Positions 51,640 through 59,806 of a DNA stretch of 64,000 bases are shown here, in pieces; position 1 is the stretch's first letter; each line of letters begins with the position of its first letter. The stretch is from RDYZ01 sp964518905. GTDB taxonomy: Bacteria; Cyanobacteriota; Cyanobacteriia; Cyanobacteriales; Geitlerinemataceae. The notes under the pieces were generated by a model. It had not been told where the DNA came from. It saw only the letters and a list, made by a program, of their open reading frames with translations, and did no database searches. The translations under genes were made by a program, and so were the position numbers. The stretch spans positions 1-64,000 of the forward strand of contig CAZFJL010000006.1 in NCBI GenBank assembly GCA_964518905.1. The letters are read 5' to 3'.

Positions 51640-53031
51640 TCAAACGTCGCCGAACGCCACGCGGCATAACTCGCGGAACCGATCGCCCCGTTCCTCGAAG
51701 CTATTGAACTGATCAAAGCTGGCACAGGCGGGCGACAGCAACACCGTTTTCGCCTCCAGCTCGATCGCCAATTCCGCCGATCGCGGCACGGCGCGTTCCA
51801 GCGTTTCGACGCACTCATAACGACCGTAGCCCACGTCCGTTAAGCGTTGGGCAAAGGCATCGCTGGCCGCGCCGATCAGCAACACGTAAGCCGCTCGATC
51901 GGCGATCGCATCCATCCAGGCCGCGTCGTTGCCCTCTTTAATCGATCCGCCCGCGATCAAAATGGCGGGAGCTTCTACCGACGTTAGCCCGACCTCTGCT
52001 GCGTCGTAATTCGTCGCCTTGCTGTCGTTGACGAACCGCACGCCGCGCCACGAGCCGATCGTCTCCAGCCGATGCGCCACACCGGGGAAATCCGCCACCG
52101 CCGCCGCGATCGCCTCGGGTTCAAGCTGGGCGATCCGTGCCGCCGCGATCGCGAGCAGTAAATTTTGCTGGTTGTGCGCTCCGGGCATATCTAGCGCCGC
52201 GACTTCAACGATTTTGACGCCCTCAACGTAGACCCAGCCGGAATCGATATAGGCGTAGGGAGTGATGCCGTCTAATGCGTCTTTGCCGTGTACCGAAGTC
52301 CAGTAGGCATCGCGATCCCACTCTTCGCGGTGGGCGTACAGTGCCGGATCGTCGCCATTCAAAACCCGGTATTTCGATCGCGTCAACAGTGACGCTTTGA
52401 TCGCGTAGTAGTTGTCGAGGGTGTAGTGACGATTGAGGTGGTCGGGGGTGAAGGTTGTCCAAATGCCGATCGTGGGCGCGAGTTCGATCGAGGATTCGAT
52501 CTGATAGCTGCTGAGTTCGGCGATCGTCCAGTCGATTTGACGATCGGGTGGATTATCGGGCGGATTATCGGGATTGTTCGCCAAAGCCAGCTCGCAGGCC
52601 GCAAAACCGATATTGCCGCAGGCGGGAGCGTTGAGGCCGCACCGCTGAAAAATGGCGGCAGTGAGGGCGGTGGTGGTGGTTTTACCGTTCGTGCCGGTGA
52701 TGCCGACCCAGGGGCGATCACCGAGGGTTTGCCATGCTAGCTCCATCTCGCCCAGGGTTTCGACGCCGCGCGATCGGGCGGCTTCCAGGACGGGCAAATC
52801 CCAGGGAACGCCGGGACTGACAATCAGTTTTTTGGTCTCGGGAAAGGCATCTAGCGTAAAACCAGTATCGAGATGTACGGTGATGCCCTCCGCTTCGAGG
52901 GTGTGTCGCTGCGCTTCGAGCCGATCGCCCGTTCCCCGATCGCTCAGTCCGACCGTATAACCGCGTTGAACAAGCAGGCGAGCGGCGGCAATGCCAGATT
53001 TTCCGAGGCCGATAACGTGAGCGTGAGTCAT
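51640..53031 (-). CDS. murD: UDP-N-acetylmuramoylalanine--D-glutamate ligase
   Basis: MurD adds D-glutamate (made by MurI, also in this window) to UDP-MurNAc-L-alanine. The 463-aa protein has the N-terminal Rossmann domain (HVIGLGKSGIAAARLL), the ATP loop GITGTNGKTTTTAL, the central domain NEQ-type region (LNRHYTLDNYYAIKASLL) and the C-terminal domain starting HRLETIGSWRGVRFVNDSKATN. All are typical and complete. I use the ATG at 53031; five codons further upstream are possible but add nothing recognisable. It is divergent from rnc. Confidence 0.95.
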   Translation of the reverse strand: MTHAHVIGLGKSGIAAARLLVQRGYTVGLSDRGTGDRLEAQRHTLEAEGITVHLDTGFTLDAFPETKKLIVSPGVPWDLPVLEAARSRGVETLGEMELAWQTLGDRPWVGITGTNGKTTTTALTAAIFQRCGLNAPACGNIGFAACELALANNPDNPPDNPPDRQIDWTIAELSSYQIESSIELAPTIGIWTTFTPDHLNRHYTLDNYYAIKASLLTRSKYRVLNGDDPALYAHREEWDRDAYWTSVHGKDALDGITPYAYIDSGWVYVEGVKIVEVAALDMPGAHNQQNLLLAIAAARIAQLEPEAIAAAVADFPGVAHRLETIGSWRGVRFVNDSKATNYDAAEVGLTSVEAPAILIAGGSIKEGNDAAWMDAIADRAAYVLLIGAASDAFAQRLTDVGYGRYECVETLERAVPRSAELAIELEAKTVLLSPACASFDQFNSFEERGDRFRELCRVAFGDV

Positions 53032-53251
53032 GGCAAATCGTGTCAAACAGGATGCTGAACGGAAAGGTGGACGAGGGCGGGAAATCGCGAAACGCGATCG
53101 AAAGCCTACCCATCATAAAATGAGGGCGTGTTTACCTCATGAGTTGCTGCCGTTGCGCGGTTACTACCTCACAAATTTAGAGTTTGGGGCGAAGGTACAC
53201 GACCCGTTTGACTCGACATTCTCTTTAGATTAGGACTGGTTGTACGTCCGT

Positions 53252-53968
53252 ATGGCGACCCTCCCACCGCTACGCCAACAAGAACTTGAACGCCTGGTCG
53301 CGAAATTTGATCTCGATCCGGTGGCGGCTCGGCTAGATTGGGCGCTGCTGGATCTGGCGTTAACCCATTCCAGCGCGTCCGCGACGGAAAATTACGAACA
53401 GCTCGAATTTGTCGGTGATGCGGTGGTGCGGCTGGCGGCGGCGCGGTTCCTGTGGGAAAACTACGCCGATCGTCCCGTTGGTGAATTTGCGGCGATTCGA
53501 TCGATCCTGGTGAGCGATCGCGTTTTGGCGGAAATCGCCGATAGCTATAACCTGCAACGCTATCTCCGGGTACGCGGCGGCACGCGCAACGATCGCACCG
53601 CCACCGCGCCGTTATTGGCCGATGCGATGGAAGCGACGATCGCGGCGCTGTATTTGCCGACGAGCGATCTCGGCGTAGTGCGATCGTGGCTTGACCCGCA
53701 GTTCGCGCCGCGAACAGAGGCGATCCTGAGCGATCCGGCGCGTCAGAACTACAAGGCGGCACTACAGGAATGGACGCAGGGTCATTTGAAATGTTTGCCG
53801 GTGTATGAGGTCGAGGAGGCGAATCTGGAGCATGGCAGTGAGGAGCGTTTTTCGGCGCGGATTTTGGTGAATGGTGAAGCGTGGGGTGAGGGGAAAGGGC
53901 GATCGCGCAAGTTGGCGCAGCAGGCAGCGGCGCGGGTGGCGTTTCAGCAATACTGCCAAGCACCCTGA
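53252..53968 (+). CDS. rnc: Ribonuclease III
   Basis: A 238-aa double-strand-specific RNase that processes rRNA precursors and structured mRNAs. The N-terminal catalytic domain has the signature NYEQLEFVGDAVV (the acidic metal-binding helix) and ADAMEATIAALYL with the second acidic pair. The C-terminal dsRNA-binding domain runs from NYKAALQEWTQ to KLAQQAAARVAFQQY. The start at 53252 fits family length. The stop codon TGA lies inside the CCCTGATGGTT that is repeated on the other side of the adjacent inverted-repeat element. Confidence 0.93.
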   Translation: MATLPPLRQQELERLVAKFDLDPVAARLDWALLDLALTHSSASATENYEQLEFVGDAVVRLAAARFLWENYADRPVGEFAAIRSILVSDRVLAEIADSYNLQRYLRVRGGTRNDRTATAPLLADAMEATIAALYLPTSDLGVVRSWLDPQFAPRTEAILSDPARQNYKAALQEWTQGHLKCLPVYEVEEANLEHGSEERFSARILVNGEAWGEGKGRSRKLAQQAAARVAFQQYCQAP

Positions 53969-53977
53969 TGGTTGGGG

Positions 53978-54140
53978 CAGGGCAAACGCATACTCCAGAA
54001 CTTTGGTAGAAAAGCAGGTAACTTGAAGCCTGAGCTTGTCGAAGGCTGGCGATTTTTGCAGGAAGTGGCCGCACTTCGACAGGCTCAGTGCTCGCATCTC
54101 GACTTGATTTTCTACAAAAAATGAGTATGCGTTTGCCCTG
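53978..54140. mobile_element. MITE-like element D at the 3' end of rnc
   Basis: CAGGGCAAACGCATACTC (53978-53995) recurs in perfect inverted orientation at 54123-54140, and similarity continues inward (GGTAGAAAA against TGTAGAAAA). The sequence CCCTGATGGTT occurs in direct orientation at both edges (53963-53973 and 54136-54146), as a target-site duplication would. The interior carries two dispersed palindromes, GCCTGAGCTTGTCGAAGGC and CACTTCGACAGGCTCAGTG. Confidence 0.7.
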
Positions 54141-54384
54141 ATGGTTCGGGCGATCGTTGCTGGGTTTTGAGAAGTCGGACTTTTTGAGTGGACAACTATT
54201 TTGAGTTAAGACTTTGCAAGGCGTGAGCTTGAAGCGGAATTGAGAGCAAACATCACCAAATGTTTCGGAAAACAGATCGTCAACTACTGATGTAACTACA
54301 TTGGGAGCAGCGAGCCGTCGCGAATGATGGCTTGTCCATTCTCCAATTCTTCCCAATGTCTTCATCCTTGATTCGGTACAGCTC

Positions 54385-55524
54385 ATGGAACTCACCAGCA
54401 TCGTCCTCAGCCAGGAATTTGAAGGGCAGTTTTACGACTTTGGCATTGCCACCACCGCTGCGGACAGCTTTTTCTATCGCGACTTGAATGCTGCCCAAGC
54501 CGCAGAACTCAGCAGTTCCAGCGGCCTTGATGTCATCGTCCTGCTCGCCGGAGACGACGCCGCTACCGATGACAGCAGCAGCCGGATTTATTTCGGCAAC
54601 ACGGGCAACGACACGATCGACGGCGCGGACGGCAACGACACGATCGCCGCTGGGCAAGGCAACGACTCGGTCATCGGCGGCAACGGCGACGATGTCCTAG
54701 CCGGGAACCTCGGCAGCGATACGATTAGCGGCGGGCTCGGTAACGATGTGGTCTTTGGCGGCCAGGGCAACGACGCGATCGACGGCGGTAGCGGCAGCGA
54801 TCTGCTCTCGGGCGATCTCGGAGATGACACCTTGACCGGTGGTAGTGGGTTTGATGTGTTGACCGGCGGTGACGGTCGCGATCGCTTCGTGCTGGAAGTG
54901 GGCAACAATCTCGACACGATCACCGACTTCATTAGCGGCGTAGACATTCTGCAATTACCCGCTGGCGTCAGCTTTGGCGATCTGACCTTCTCGACCACAA
55001 GCGGCAATACCCTGATTCAAACCACCTCGGGAGAATCGATCGCCCTGCTGCAAGGCATCGCTCCCGCGACGATCAGCGCCGCCAATTTCGTCACGGCGGG
55101 CGAAGCCGCACCGACGGCCACAACCCTGGATGCCTTTGAAGCGGAAGTGCTCGCCCTCACCAATCAATTCCGGCAGTCCAACGGCGTCGGCACACTCGCC
55201 GCCAACGCCAACCTTTCGCAAGCCGCCGAAACCCACAGCCAAAACATGGCCGATCTCGACTTTTTTAGTCACAACGGCCAAGACGGATCGAGTTCGAGCG
55301 ATCGGGCGATCGCGGCGGGCTACGATTCCAGCTTCGTCGGCGAAAATATCAGCGCCGGTTACAGCACCCCCGCGAGCGTCGTTCAGGGCTGGATCGACAG
55401 CCCCGGCCATCGCGCCAACCTGCTCAATGCCAGCTATACCAAACTCGGTGTCGGCTACGTTTTCCTTGCTGAGGATACGGGCAGCGAAAATTGGAACCAT
55501 TATTGGACGCAGGTTTTCGGCTAG
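54385..55524 (+). CDS. RTX-repeat protein with C-terminal CAP/SCP domain
   Basis: A 379-aa probable type I-secreted protein without a Sec signal. After a short N-terminal region (about 1-70) come roughly ten glycine/aspartate RTX nonapeptides (GNDTIDGADGNDTI, GNDVVFGGQGNDAI, GDDTLTGGSGFDVL), which bind calcium and fold as a beta-roll, then DRFVLEVGNNLDTITDF. Residues ~245-379 are a CAP domain (EVLALTNQFRQSNGVG, HSQNMADLDFFSHNG, GENISAGYS, GWIDSPGHRANLLN). CAP proteins have varied roles, and no enzymatic activity can be assumed. The transporter is not nearby. Confidence 0.93.
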   Translation: MELTSIVLSQEFEGQFYDFGIATTAADSFFYRDLNAAQAAELSSSSGLDVIVLLAGDDAATDDSSSRIYFGNTGNDTIDGADGNDTIAAGQGNDSVIGGNGDDVLAGNLGSDTISGGLGNDVVFGGQGNDAIDGGSGSDLLSGDLGDDTLTGGSGFDVLTGGDGRDRFVLEVGNNLDTITDFISGVDILQLPAGVSFGDLTFSTTSGNTLIQTTSGESIALLQGIAPATISAANFVTAGEAAPTATTLDAFEAEVLALTNQFRQSNGVGTLAANANLSQAAETHSQNMADLDFFSHNGQDGSSSSDRAIAAGYDSSFVGENISAGYSTPASVVQGWIDSPGHRANLLNASYTKLGVGYVFLAEDTGSENWNHYWTQVFG

Positions 55525-55748
55525 GTCGATCACGCGGTGATTCATCCTGGGGAAATATTGCGAATCTCATGCTTGATGCGAATTCGCGATCGGTAATTTG
55601 TCCGGCGACCATTGCGGTTCCAGCGATCCAACCTGTTAAGCTGATAGCGGCAAAATGATACCGCACGTGATCGTCGAGATCATTCCTGATCGTCCGCGTT
55701 TGCGTTACGATCGCCGCAATCTCGATCGCCCCAAGGATGAAAGCAGCT

Positions 55749-56399
55749 ATGGATTGGCACGCGGAAGACGCTCGCGCGTTAGGCGAACTAGACCGTGAAC
55801 TGAGCGATCTAGACCGATCGCCCTCGGAGTACTACATCGTTCGCCAAGTAATTTTTGAAACCGCCGATCTCGAATACGGTTCGCTGATCCAGTTTTCCGA
55901 GAATGCCTTGCAATCGGGAGCTGCCGCCCTGGCGGCGCGGACGACGATCGTCACCGATATGCCGATGGTTCAGGTCGGCATCGCGCCCAAACTTCAGCGC
56001 ACCTTTTCCAACCCGGTCTACTGCGGCATCGAAGCCCTGACCCGACCGCAGCGCCAAAAAACCCAAGCCGCCTGGGGCGTCGAAACCTTAGCGCGTCGTT
56101 ACCCCGAAGCGATTTTTGTCCTGGGGCAATCGAGCAGCGCCCTCGCGAGCCTAATCGAGACGATCGAAAACGAAGATGTGAACCCAGCCCTGGTGATCGC
56201 CACGCCGTCGGGTTTTATGGGCGGCGATGTACTCAAAGAGCGGCTGAACGATGCCCGCGTGCCACACATTCGCAGCGCAGGCCGCAAGGGATCGGCGATC
56301 GTTGCGGTCGCCATTTTCAATGCTCTGCTGGATCTCGCATGGCAAGCCTACGCCCACGGCGAAAATCCGCTGGATGAAAGTGCGCTGGATTTGCGCTAA
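55749..56399 (+). CDS. cobH: Precorrin-8X methylmutase
   Basis: A 216-aa CobH/CbiC-family protein that moves a methyl group from C-11 to C-12 to give hydrogenobyrinic (or cobyrinic) acid in B12 synthesis. Family segments are FSENALQSGAAALAARTTIVTDMPMVQVGI, YPEAIFVLGQSSSALASLIE, PALVIATPSGFMGGDVLKERL and AGRKGSAIVAVAIFNALLDLA. The position that holds the His of a VIHxTxD motif in classical CobH is Phe here (VIFETADLEY). The start MDWHAEDARAL at 55749 matches other cyanobacterial versions; an ATG four codons upstream is possible. Confidence 0.9.
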   Translation: MDWHAEDARALGELDRELSDLDRSPSEYYIVRQVIFETADLEYGSLIQFSENALQSGAAALAARTTIVTDMPMVQVGIAPKLQRTFSNPVYCGIEALTRPQRQKTQAAWGVETLARRYPEAIFVLGQSSSALASLIETIENEDVNPALVIATPSGFMGGDVLKERLNDARVPHIRSAGRKGSAIVAVAIFNALLDLAWQAYAHGENPLDESALDLR

Positions 56400-56404
56400 G
56401 TCCT

Positions 56405-56452
56405 CAGATAGTAAAGTCCGCAGATAGTAAAGTCCGCAGATAGTAAAGTCCG
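56405..56452. repeat. Tandem repeat of 16 bp, three units
   Basis: CAGATAGTAAAGTCCG occurs three times in a row, with partial units on each side, directly after the cobH stop. Copy-number variation between strains is likely. No regulatory role is evident. Confidence 0.85.
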
Positions 56453-56580
56453 CAGACAAAACCGAAGCTTGTACAATTGGTACGCGCGAATTGGGGTAGA
56501 AGCCCCGATCGTTCCGGCTGATTTGTCGGAATGGTGCGATCGCGCTGTTGTCATAATCTTTTGAGTCGGAGCCGCAAACC

Positions 56581-56898
56581 ATGGCGATCGCCGTTGGTGT
56601 CATTCAAGCGCTGGGATTTCCCGGCACCCTCGCCGCAGCAGATGCAATGGTGAAACGCGGGCGCGTCACGCTCGTCTTTTTCGACAAGGCAGAGCGATCG
56701 GAATTCATGGTCGTCATTCGCGGGCCGGTTTCGGAAGTGAAAACCGCGATGGAAGCCGGGATCGAGGCGGTGGAAAATACCTACGGCGCTGTTTTGCGTC
56801 AACACTATACAATTCCCAATCCGCCGGAGAATGTGGTGTCCGTCTTGCCCCTCGGGTTCACGCCGGAAAGCGAACCATTTCGCGTGATGCCCGGTTAG
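56581..56898 (+). CDS. CcmK-type bacterial microcompartment shell protein
   Basis: A 105-aa single-BMC-domain protein, which normally forms hexagonal tiles in the carboxysome shell. MAIAVGVIQALGFPGTLAAADAMVKRGRVTLV and GPVSEVKTAMEAGIEAV are classical, and the tail PENVVSVLPLGFTPESEPFR is closest to CcmK3/CcmK4-type sequences. The pore loop is unusual: CcmK2 has KIGSG at the hexamer centre, whereas here the segment is FFDKAERSEFMVV. It stands alone rather than in a ccm operon or as the usual K3-K4 pair, about 180 bases after cobH. Confidence 0.9.
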   Translation: MAIAVGVIQALGFPGTLAAADAMVKRGRVTLVFFDKAERSEFMVVIRGPVSEVKTAMEAGIEAVENTYGAVLRQHYTIPNPPENVVSVLPLGFTPESEPFRVMPG

Positions 56899-57251
56899 GT
56901 CGAGATCTCAACTTAGTTTGTATCGCAGTATTGCGATCAAAGTTTGGCGTTTTTGGTATTTACGTTTACTTCGATCGCATGTCTATATCATCTCAACTTT
57001 AAAAACTTAACCCTCAAAACAACTAGGGTTAACCTTGCTTTAACCTACCAGAAAAAAGTTAGCAAAGATGAGCTTGAAATTAACCCTCCTGTTATCGTAA
57101 TGGGAATTTGATCGATAGAATAAGTCTGACCTTATAAACCGGTTCTTGTTCGAGCGATCGCGTTAATGGATCACCGTAAATGATCTCTATCACCGCCTCA
57201 AGATGAATCGTCGATCAATGATCATCCGCTTCAAACTATTTCCTGCGATAC
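56899..57251. other. Intergenic region upstream of sphR with Pho boxes
   Basis: About 350 bases with no gene. It contains four copies of a TTAACC-type octamer between 57006 and 57086, followed by about 165 bases that probably include the sphR promoter and leader. Confidence 0.7.
57006..57086 (+). promoter_or_regulatory. Row of Pho-box repeats (probable SphR binding site)
   Basis: CTTAACCC at 57006, GTTAACCT at 57028, TTTAACCT at 57039 and ATTAACCC at 57079. The middle two are direct repeats separated by exactly 3 bases, which is the arrangement of the cyanobacterial Pho box (PyTTAAPyPyT/A, 3-base spacing). The first is in 11-base register with them. The site lies upstream of sphR-sphS, so autoregulation under phosphate limitation is the natural reading. 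Confidence 0.8.
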
Positions 57252-58001
57252 ATGTTAGCCACTGACGCCAATGTGACCCCGACGTCCTCCGATTTGGGGC
57301 GTCCGAAGCGAGTTCTCGTCGTTGAAGATGAAGAACTCATCCGAGAAATGGTCGAACTTGCGCTCCAGGACGAGGGCTACAGCGTGACAGCCGTCGATAG
57401 CGGACGCGATGCCATCAACCGCCTCAGTGCAGAAGCCCAGGGGAGCGATCGATCCTTTGATCTCATCGTCCTCGACGTCATGCTGCCGCACATTAACGGC
57501 CTTGACCTGTGCCGCCTGCTGCGTCAACAGGGCAATCCAATTCCAATCCTGGTTCTCAGTGCCAAAGCCAGCGAAACCGATCGCGTTCTCGGTCTCGAAG
57601 TCGGCGCCGATGACTACCTTTGCAAACCCTTTGGGATGCGCGAGCTGATTGCTCGCTGTCGAGCGCTACTGCGTCGTGCAAAATCGGATCAGGATAATCC
57701 GCAGGAAGTGTTGGAATTTGAAGGCATTCAGGTTTACCCGCAACAATGCCGCGTGGTGGTACGCGGCGAGGAAGTCAATCTGGCTCCGAAGGAATTTCGA
57801 CTGTTAGAGCTGTTTACCCAATCGCCGCGTCGCGTTTGGTCGCGTGAGCAGCTCCTCGATCACATTTGGGGGTTTGACTTTGTCGGAGACAGCAAAACCG
57901 TCGATGTACATATTCGTTGGCTACGCGAAAAAATTGAGATTGATCCCAGCAGTCCGAAATACATTATTACGGTGCGTGGCTTTGGCTATCGTCTTGGCTA
58001 A
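57252..58001 (+). CDS. sphR: OmpR/PhoB-family response regulator, SphR type
   Basis: A 249-aa response regulator. The receiver domain (about 18-140) has the acidic pair in LVVEDEEL, the phosphorylated Asp in LIVLDVMLPHINGLDL, LVLSAKAS and the Lys in DDYLCKPFG. The C-terminal winged helix shows LAPKEFRLLELF, RRVWSREQLLDHIWGF and KTVDVHIRWLREKIE. The position directly upstream of a PhoR-like kinase and the Pho boxes in front identify it as the phosphate-starvation regulator. The family name PhoB would be equally valid. Confidence 0.9.
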   Translation: MLATDANVTPTSSDLGRPKRVLVVEDEELIREMVELALQDEGYSVTAVDSGRDAINRLSAEAQGSDRSFDLIVLDVMLPHINGLDLCRLLRQQGNPIPILVLSAKASETDRVLGLEVGADDYLCKPFGMRELIARCRALLRRAKSDQDNPQEVLEFEGIQVYPQQCRVVVRGEEVNLAPKEFRLLELFTQSPRRVWSREQLLDHIWGFDFVGDSKTVDVHIRWLREKIEIDPSSPKYIITVRGFGYRLG

Positions 58002-58068
58002 GGCTTGAAAGATCGGATCAAAATATACATCTCTTTACGATTAATCGCCGTTAGTCACCCCATATTCA

Positions 58069-59451
58069 ATGCCTGTGAGCGAAGTATTTTTTCTATGTCT
58101 TGGGCTGGGACTGGGAATGGCGATCGCGGGCTGGCAGCGCGTGAAATTTGAGAGATCGCTAGAACGGCTTCAGACTCCCTTTCCCGCTGATATCAAAAAT
58201 ACGCAGCTCCCATCATTGTGGAAGCTGCGTCGCGGTATGTCTTGGCTGGCCGATAATAACAATCGGCTGTTGCTTGAGGTGGAATGTTGGCGAGCTGCGG
58301 TCAGCATGGCTCCGATCGGCTATCTACAGGTTGACCGTGATAATTATCTCCAGCGATCGAATGCGACGGCGCGATCGATTCTCGGGCTATCGGATCAGGT
58401 CACGGCGACCCCTCGGTTATTGCTGGAATTAGTGCGATCGTACGAACTCGATCGCCTGATCGAAAAAACACGCAAGACTCGACAGTCACAGATTCGATTT
58501 TGGACGTTCTATCCCACCAGTGCCAGCGTGACGGAAATCGAGCGCTGCCGACCGCTGGCACTGTGCGGCAGTAGCATTATTTTGCCCAACGGACATATTG
58601 GGGTGTGGCTTGAAAATCAGCAGGAAATTGCGGAGCTGAAGGAGTCTCGCGATCGCTGGGTGGCCGACCTCGCCCACGAGCTGCGAACTCCACTCACGTC
58701 GATTAAGCTGGTCGCCGAAACCCTGGAACAGCGGCTTGACGGGACGATGCTTACCTGGGCACGACGCTTGGTCGCGGAGACCGATCGCCTGATCTCCCTA
58801 GTTCAAGATTGGCTAGATCTCACCAAGTTGAATACTGATCCGGTGCTGGAACATCAGCCGTTACCGCTGGCGGATCTGATCGATGATGTTTGGGTGACCC
58901 TAGAGCCGCTCGCTCGCCGTCGGGGCATTGAGCTCGCCTTTCATCTCAATGAACGTGAGACCTTCATGATCCAGGGCAATCGCGATCGGATGTTTCGGGT
59001 CTTCCTTAACCTCATCGACAATGCGATTCAGTACAGCCCAGACCATCAATCGATCGCCATTGCGATTACCCCGATTAATCTCATCGACCCGCTAAACTCG
59101 CCCAACTCGCCCCACTCACCCAACAGTTCGCTACAAACCCCTCAACCCTCGACGATCGCGCCCACCGATGCCGACCACATCGCCATCGATATCGTTGATT
59201 CGGGATCGGGTTTTAGCGAGGAGGATCTACCCCACGTGTTTGAGCGGCTGTATCGTGGCGATCGCTCTCGTGTGCGGGTTATGGCGCGTCCCGGCGATCC
59301 CCCAGCGCGTCATACCAGCGGCAGCGGCCTCGGTTTGGCGATCGTTGAGCAGATTGTTCACGCCCATAACGGCACGGTCACGGCTCGAAATGTACCGGAG
59401 GGAACGGGGGCATGGCTACGGGTCATCTTACCGGCGTCTAAACAGGCTTGA
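58069..59451 (+). CDS. sphS: PhoR-like sensor histidine kinase, SphS type
   Basis: A 460-aa kinase. A short hydrophobic N-terminus (FFLCLGLGLGMAIAGW) anchors it, a PAS-like domain (about 85-190, MAPIGYLQVDRDNYLQRSN) follows, then HisKA with DLAHELRTPLTSIKLVAETLE and HATPase with FLNLIDNAIQYSP, DSGSGF and SGSGLGLAI. A Pro/Ser-rich insertion (NSPHSPNSSLQTPQPS) interrupts the ATPase domain before DSGSGF. The lack of a periplasmic domain is as in other cyanobacterial SphS. It follows sphR by 67 bases. Confidence 0.9.
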   Translation: MPVSEVFFLCLGLGLGMAIAGWQRVKFERSLERLQTPFPADIKNTQLPSLWKLRRGMSWLADNNNRLLLEVECWRAAVSMAPIGYLQVDRDNYLQRSNATARSILGLSDQVTATPRLLLELVRSYELDRLIEKTRKTRQSQIRFWTFYPTSASVTEIERCRPLALCGSSIILPNGHIGVWLENQQEIAELKESRDRWVADLAHELRTPLTSIKLVAETLEQRLDGTMLTWARRLVAETDRLISLVQDWLDLTKLNTDPVLEHQPLPLADLIDDVWVTLEPLARRRGIELAFHLNERETFMIQGNRDRMFRVFLNLIDNAIQYSPDHQSIAIAITPINLIDPLNSPNSPHSPNSSLQTPQPSTIAPTDADHIAIDIVDSGSGFSEEDLPHVFERLYRGDRSRVRVMARPGDPPARHTSGSGLGLAIVEQIVHAHNGTVTARNVPEGTGAWLRVILPASKQA

Positions 59452-59554
59452 TGTATTCCCATATTCCCCTGCTACAAGTCTAGTTTTGGGCGATCGCTGC
59501 AATTCGTAGCAGTGTGATGGAGATTAGCCGCCTAGTTTCTCATCAAAAACAAAA

Positions 59555-59587
59555 ACACCCACACTTTGAGCCGAAGTGCGGGCGTTA
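59555..59587 (-). terminator. Terminator downstream of tRNA-Gly
   Basis: Read on the minus strand, AACGCCCGCACTT pairs with AAGTGTGGGTGTT around CGGCTC, followed by TTTGTTTTTG. It is placed about 35 bases past the tRNA and may also end sphRS transcription from the other side. Confidence 0.75.
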
Positions 59588-59620
59588 TTGAGAAAAGAGC
59601 AACTAACAAAATGTCAGCAA

Positions 59621-59691
59621 AGCGGGTGGCGGGAATCGAACCCGCATCATTAGCTTGGAAGGCTAAGGTTTTACCACTAAACTACACCCGC
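59621..59691 (-). tRNA. tRNA-Gly (anticodon TCC)
   Basis: Read on the minus strand, the acceptor GCGGGTG pairs with CACCCGC, the D-arm contains TAGTTTAGTGGTAAAAC, the anticodon loop is CTTCCAA (TCC) and the T-arm is GCGGGTTCGATTCCCGC. The length is 71 bases with a T discriminator. The 3' CCA is not encoded. It decodes GGA and GGG glycine codons. Confidence 0.95.
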
Positions 59692-59806
59692 AAGTTTTGC
59701 GTATGTATTGTCACCGAAATAGAATATAGCACAACTCAATTTTTACGCCAATTTTTGATCGCGGATTCATCAACGCATCGCCGCCTCCCATTGTCTCACC
59801 TCGCCC

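Noticed and set aside
53169..54401. 410-codon minus-strand frame opposite rnc
   Set aside because: It is the antisense of rnc plus element D. The product is Pro/Ser/Arg-rich without family features, whereas the plus strand encodes a complete RNase III.
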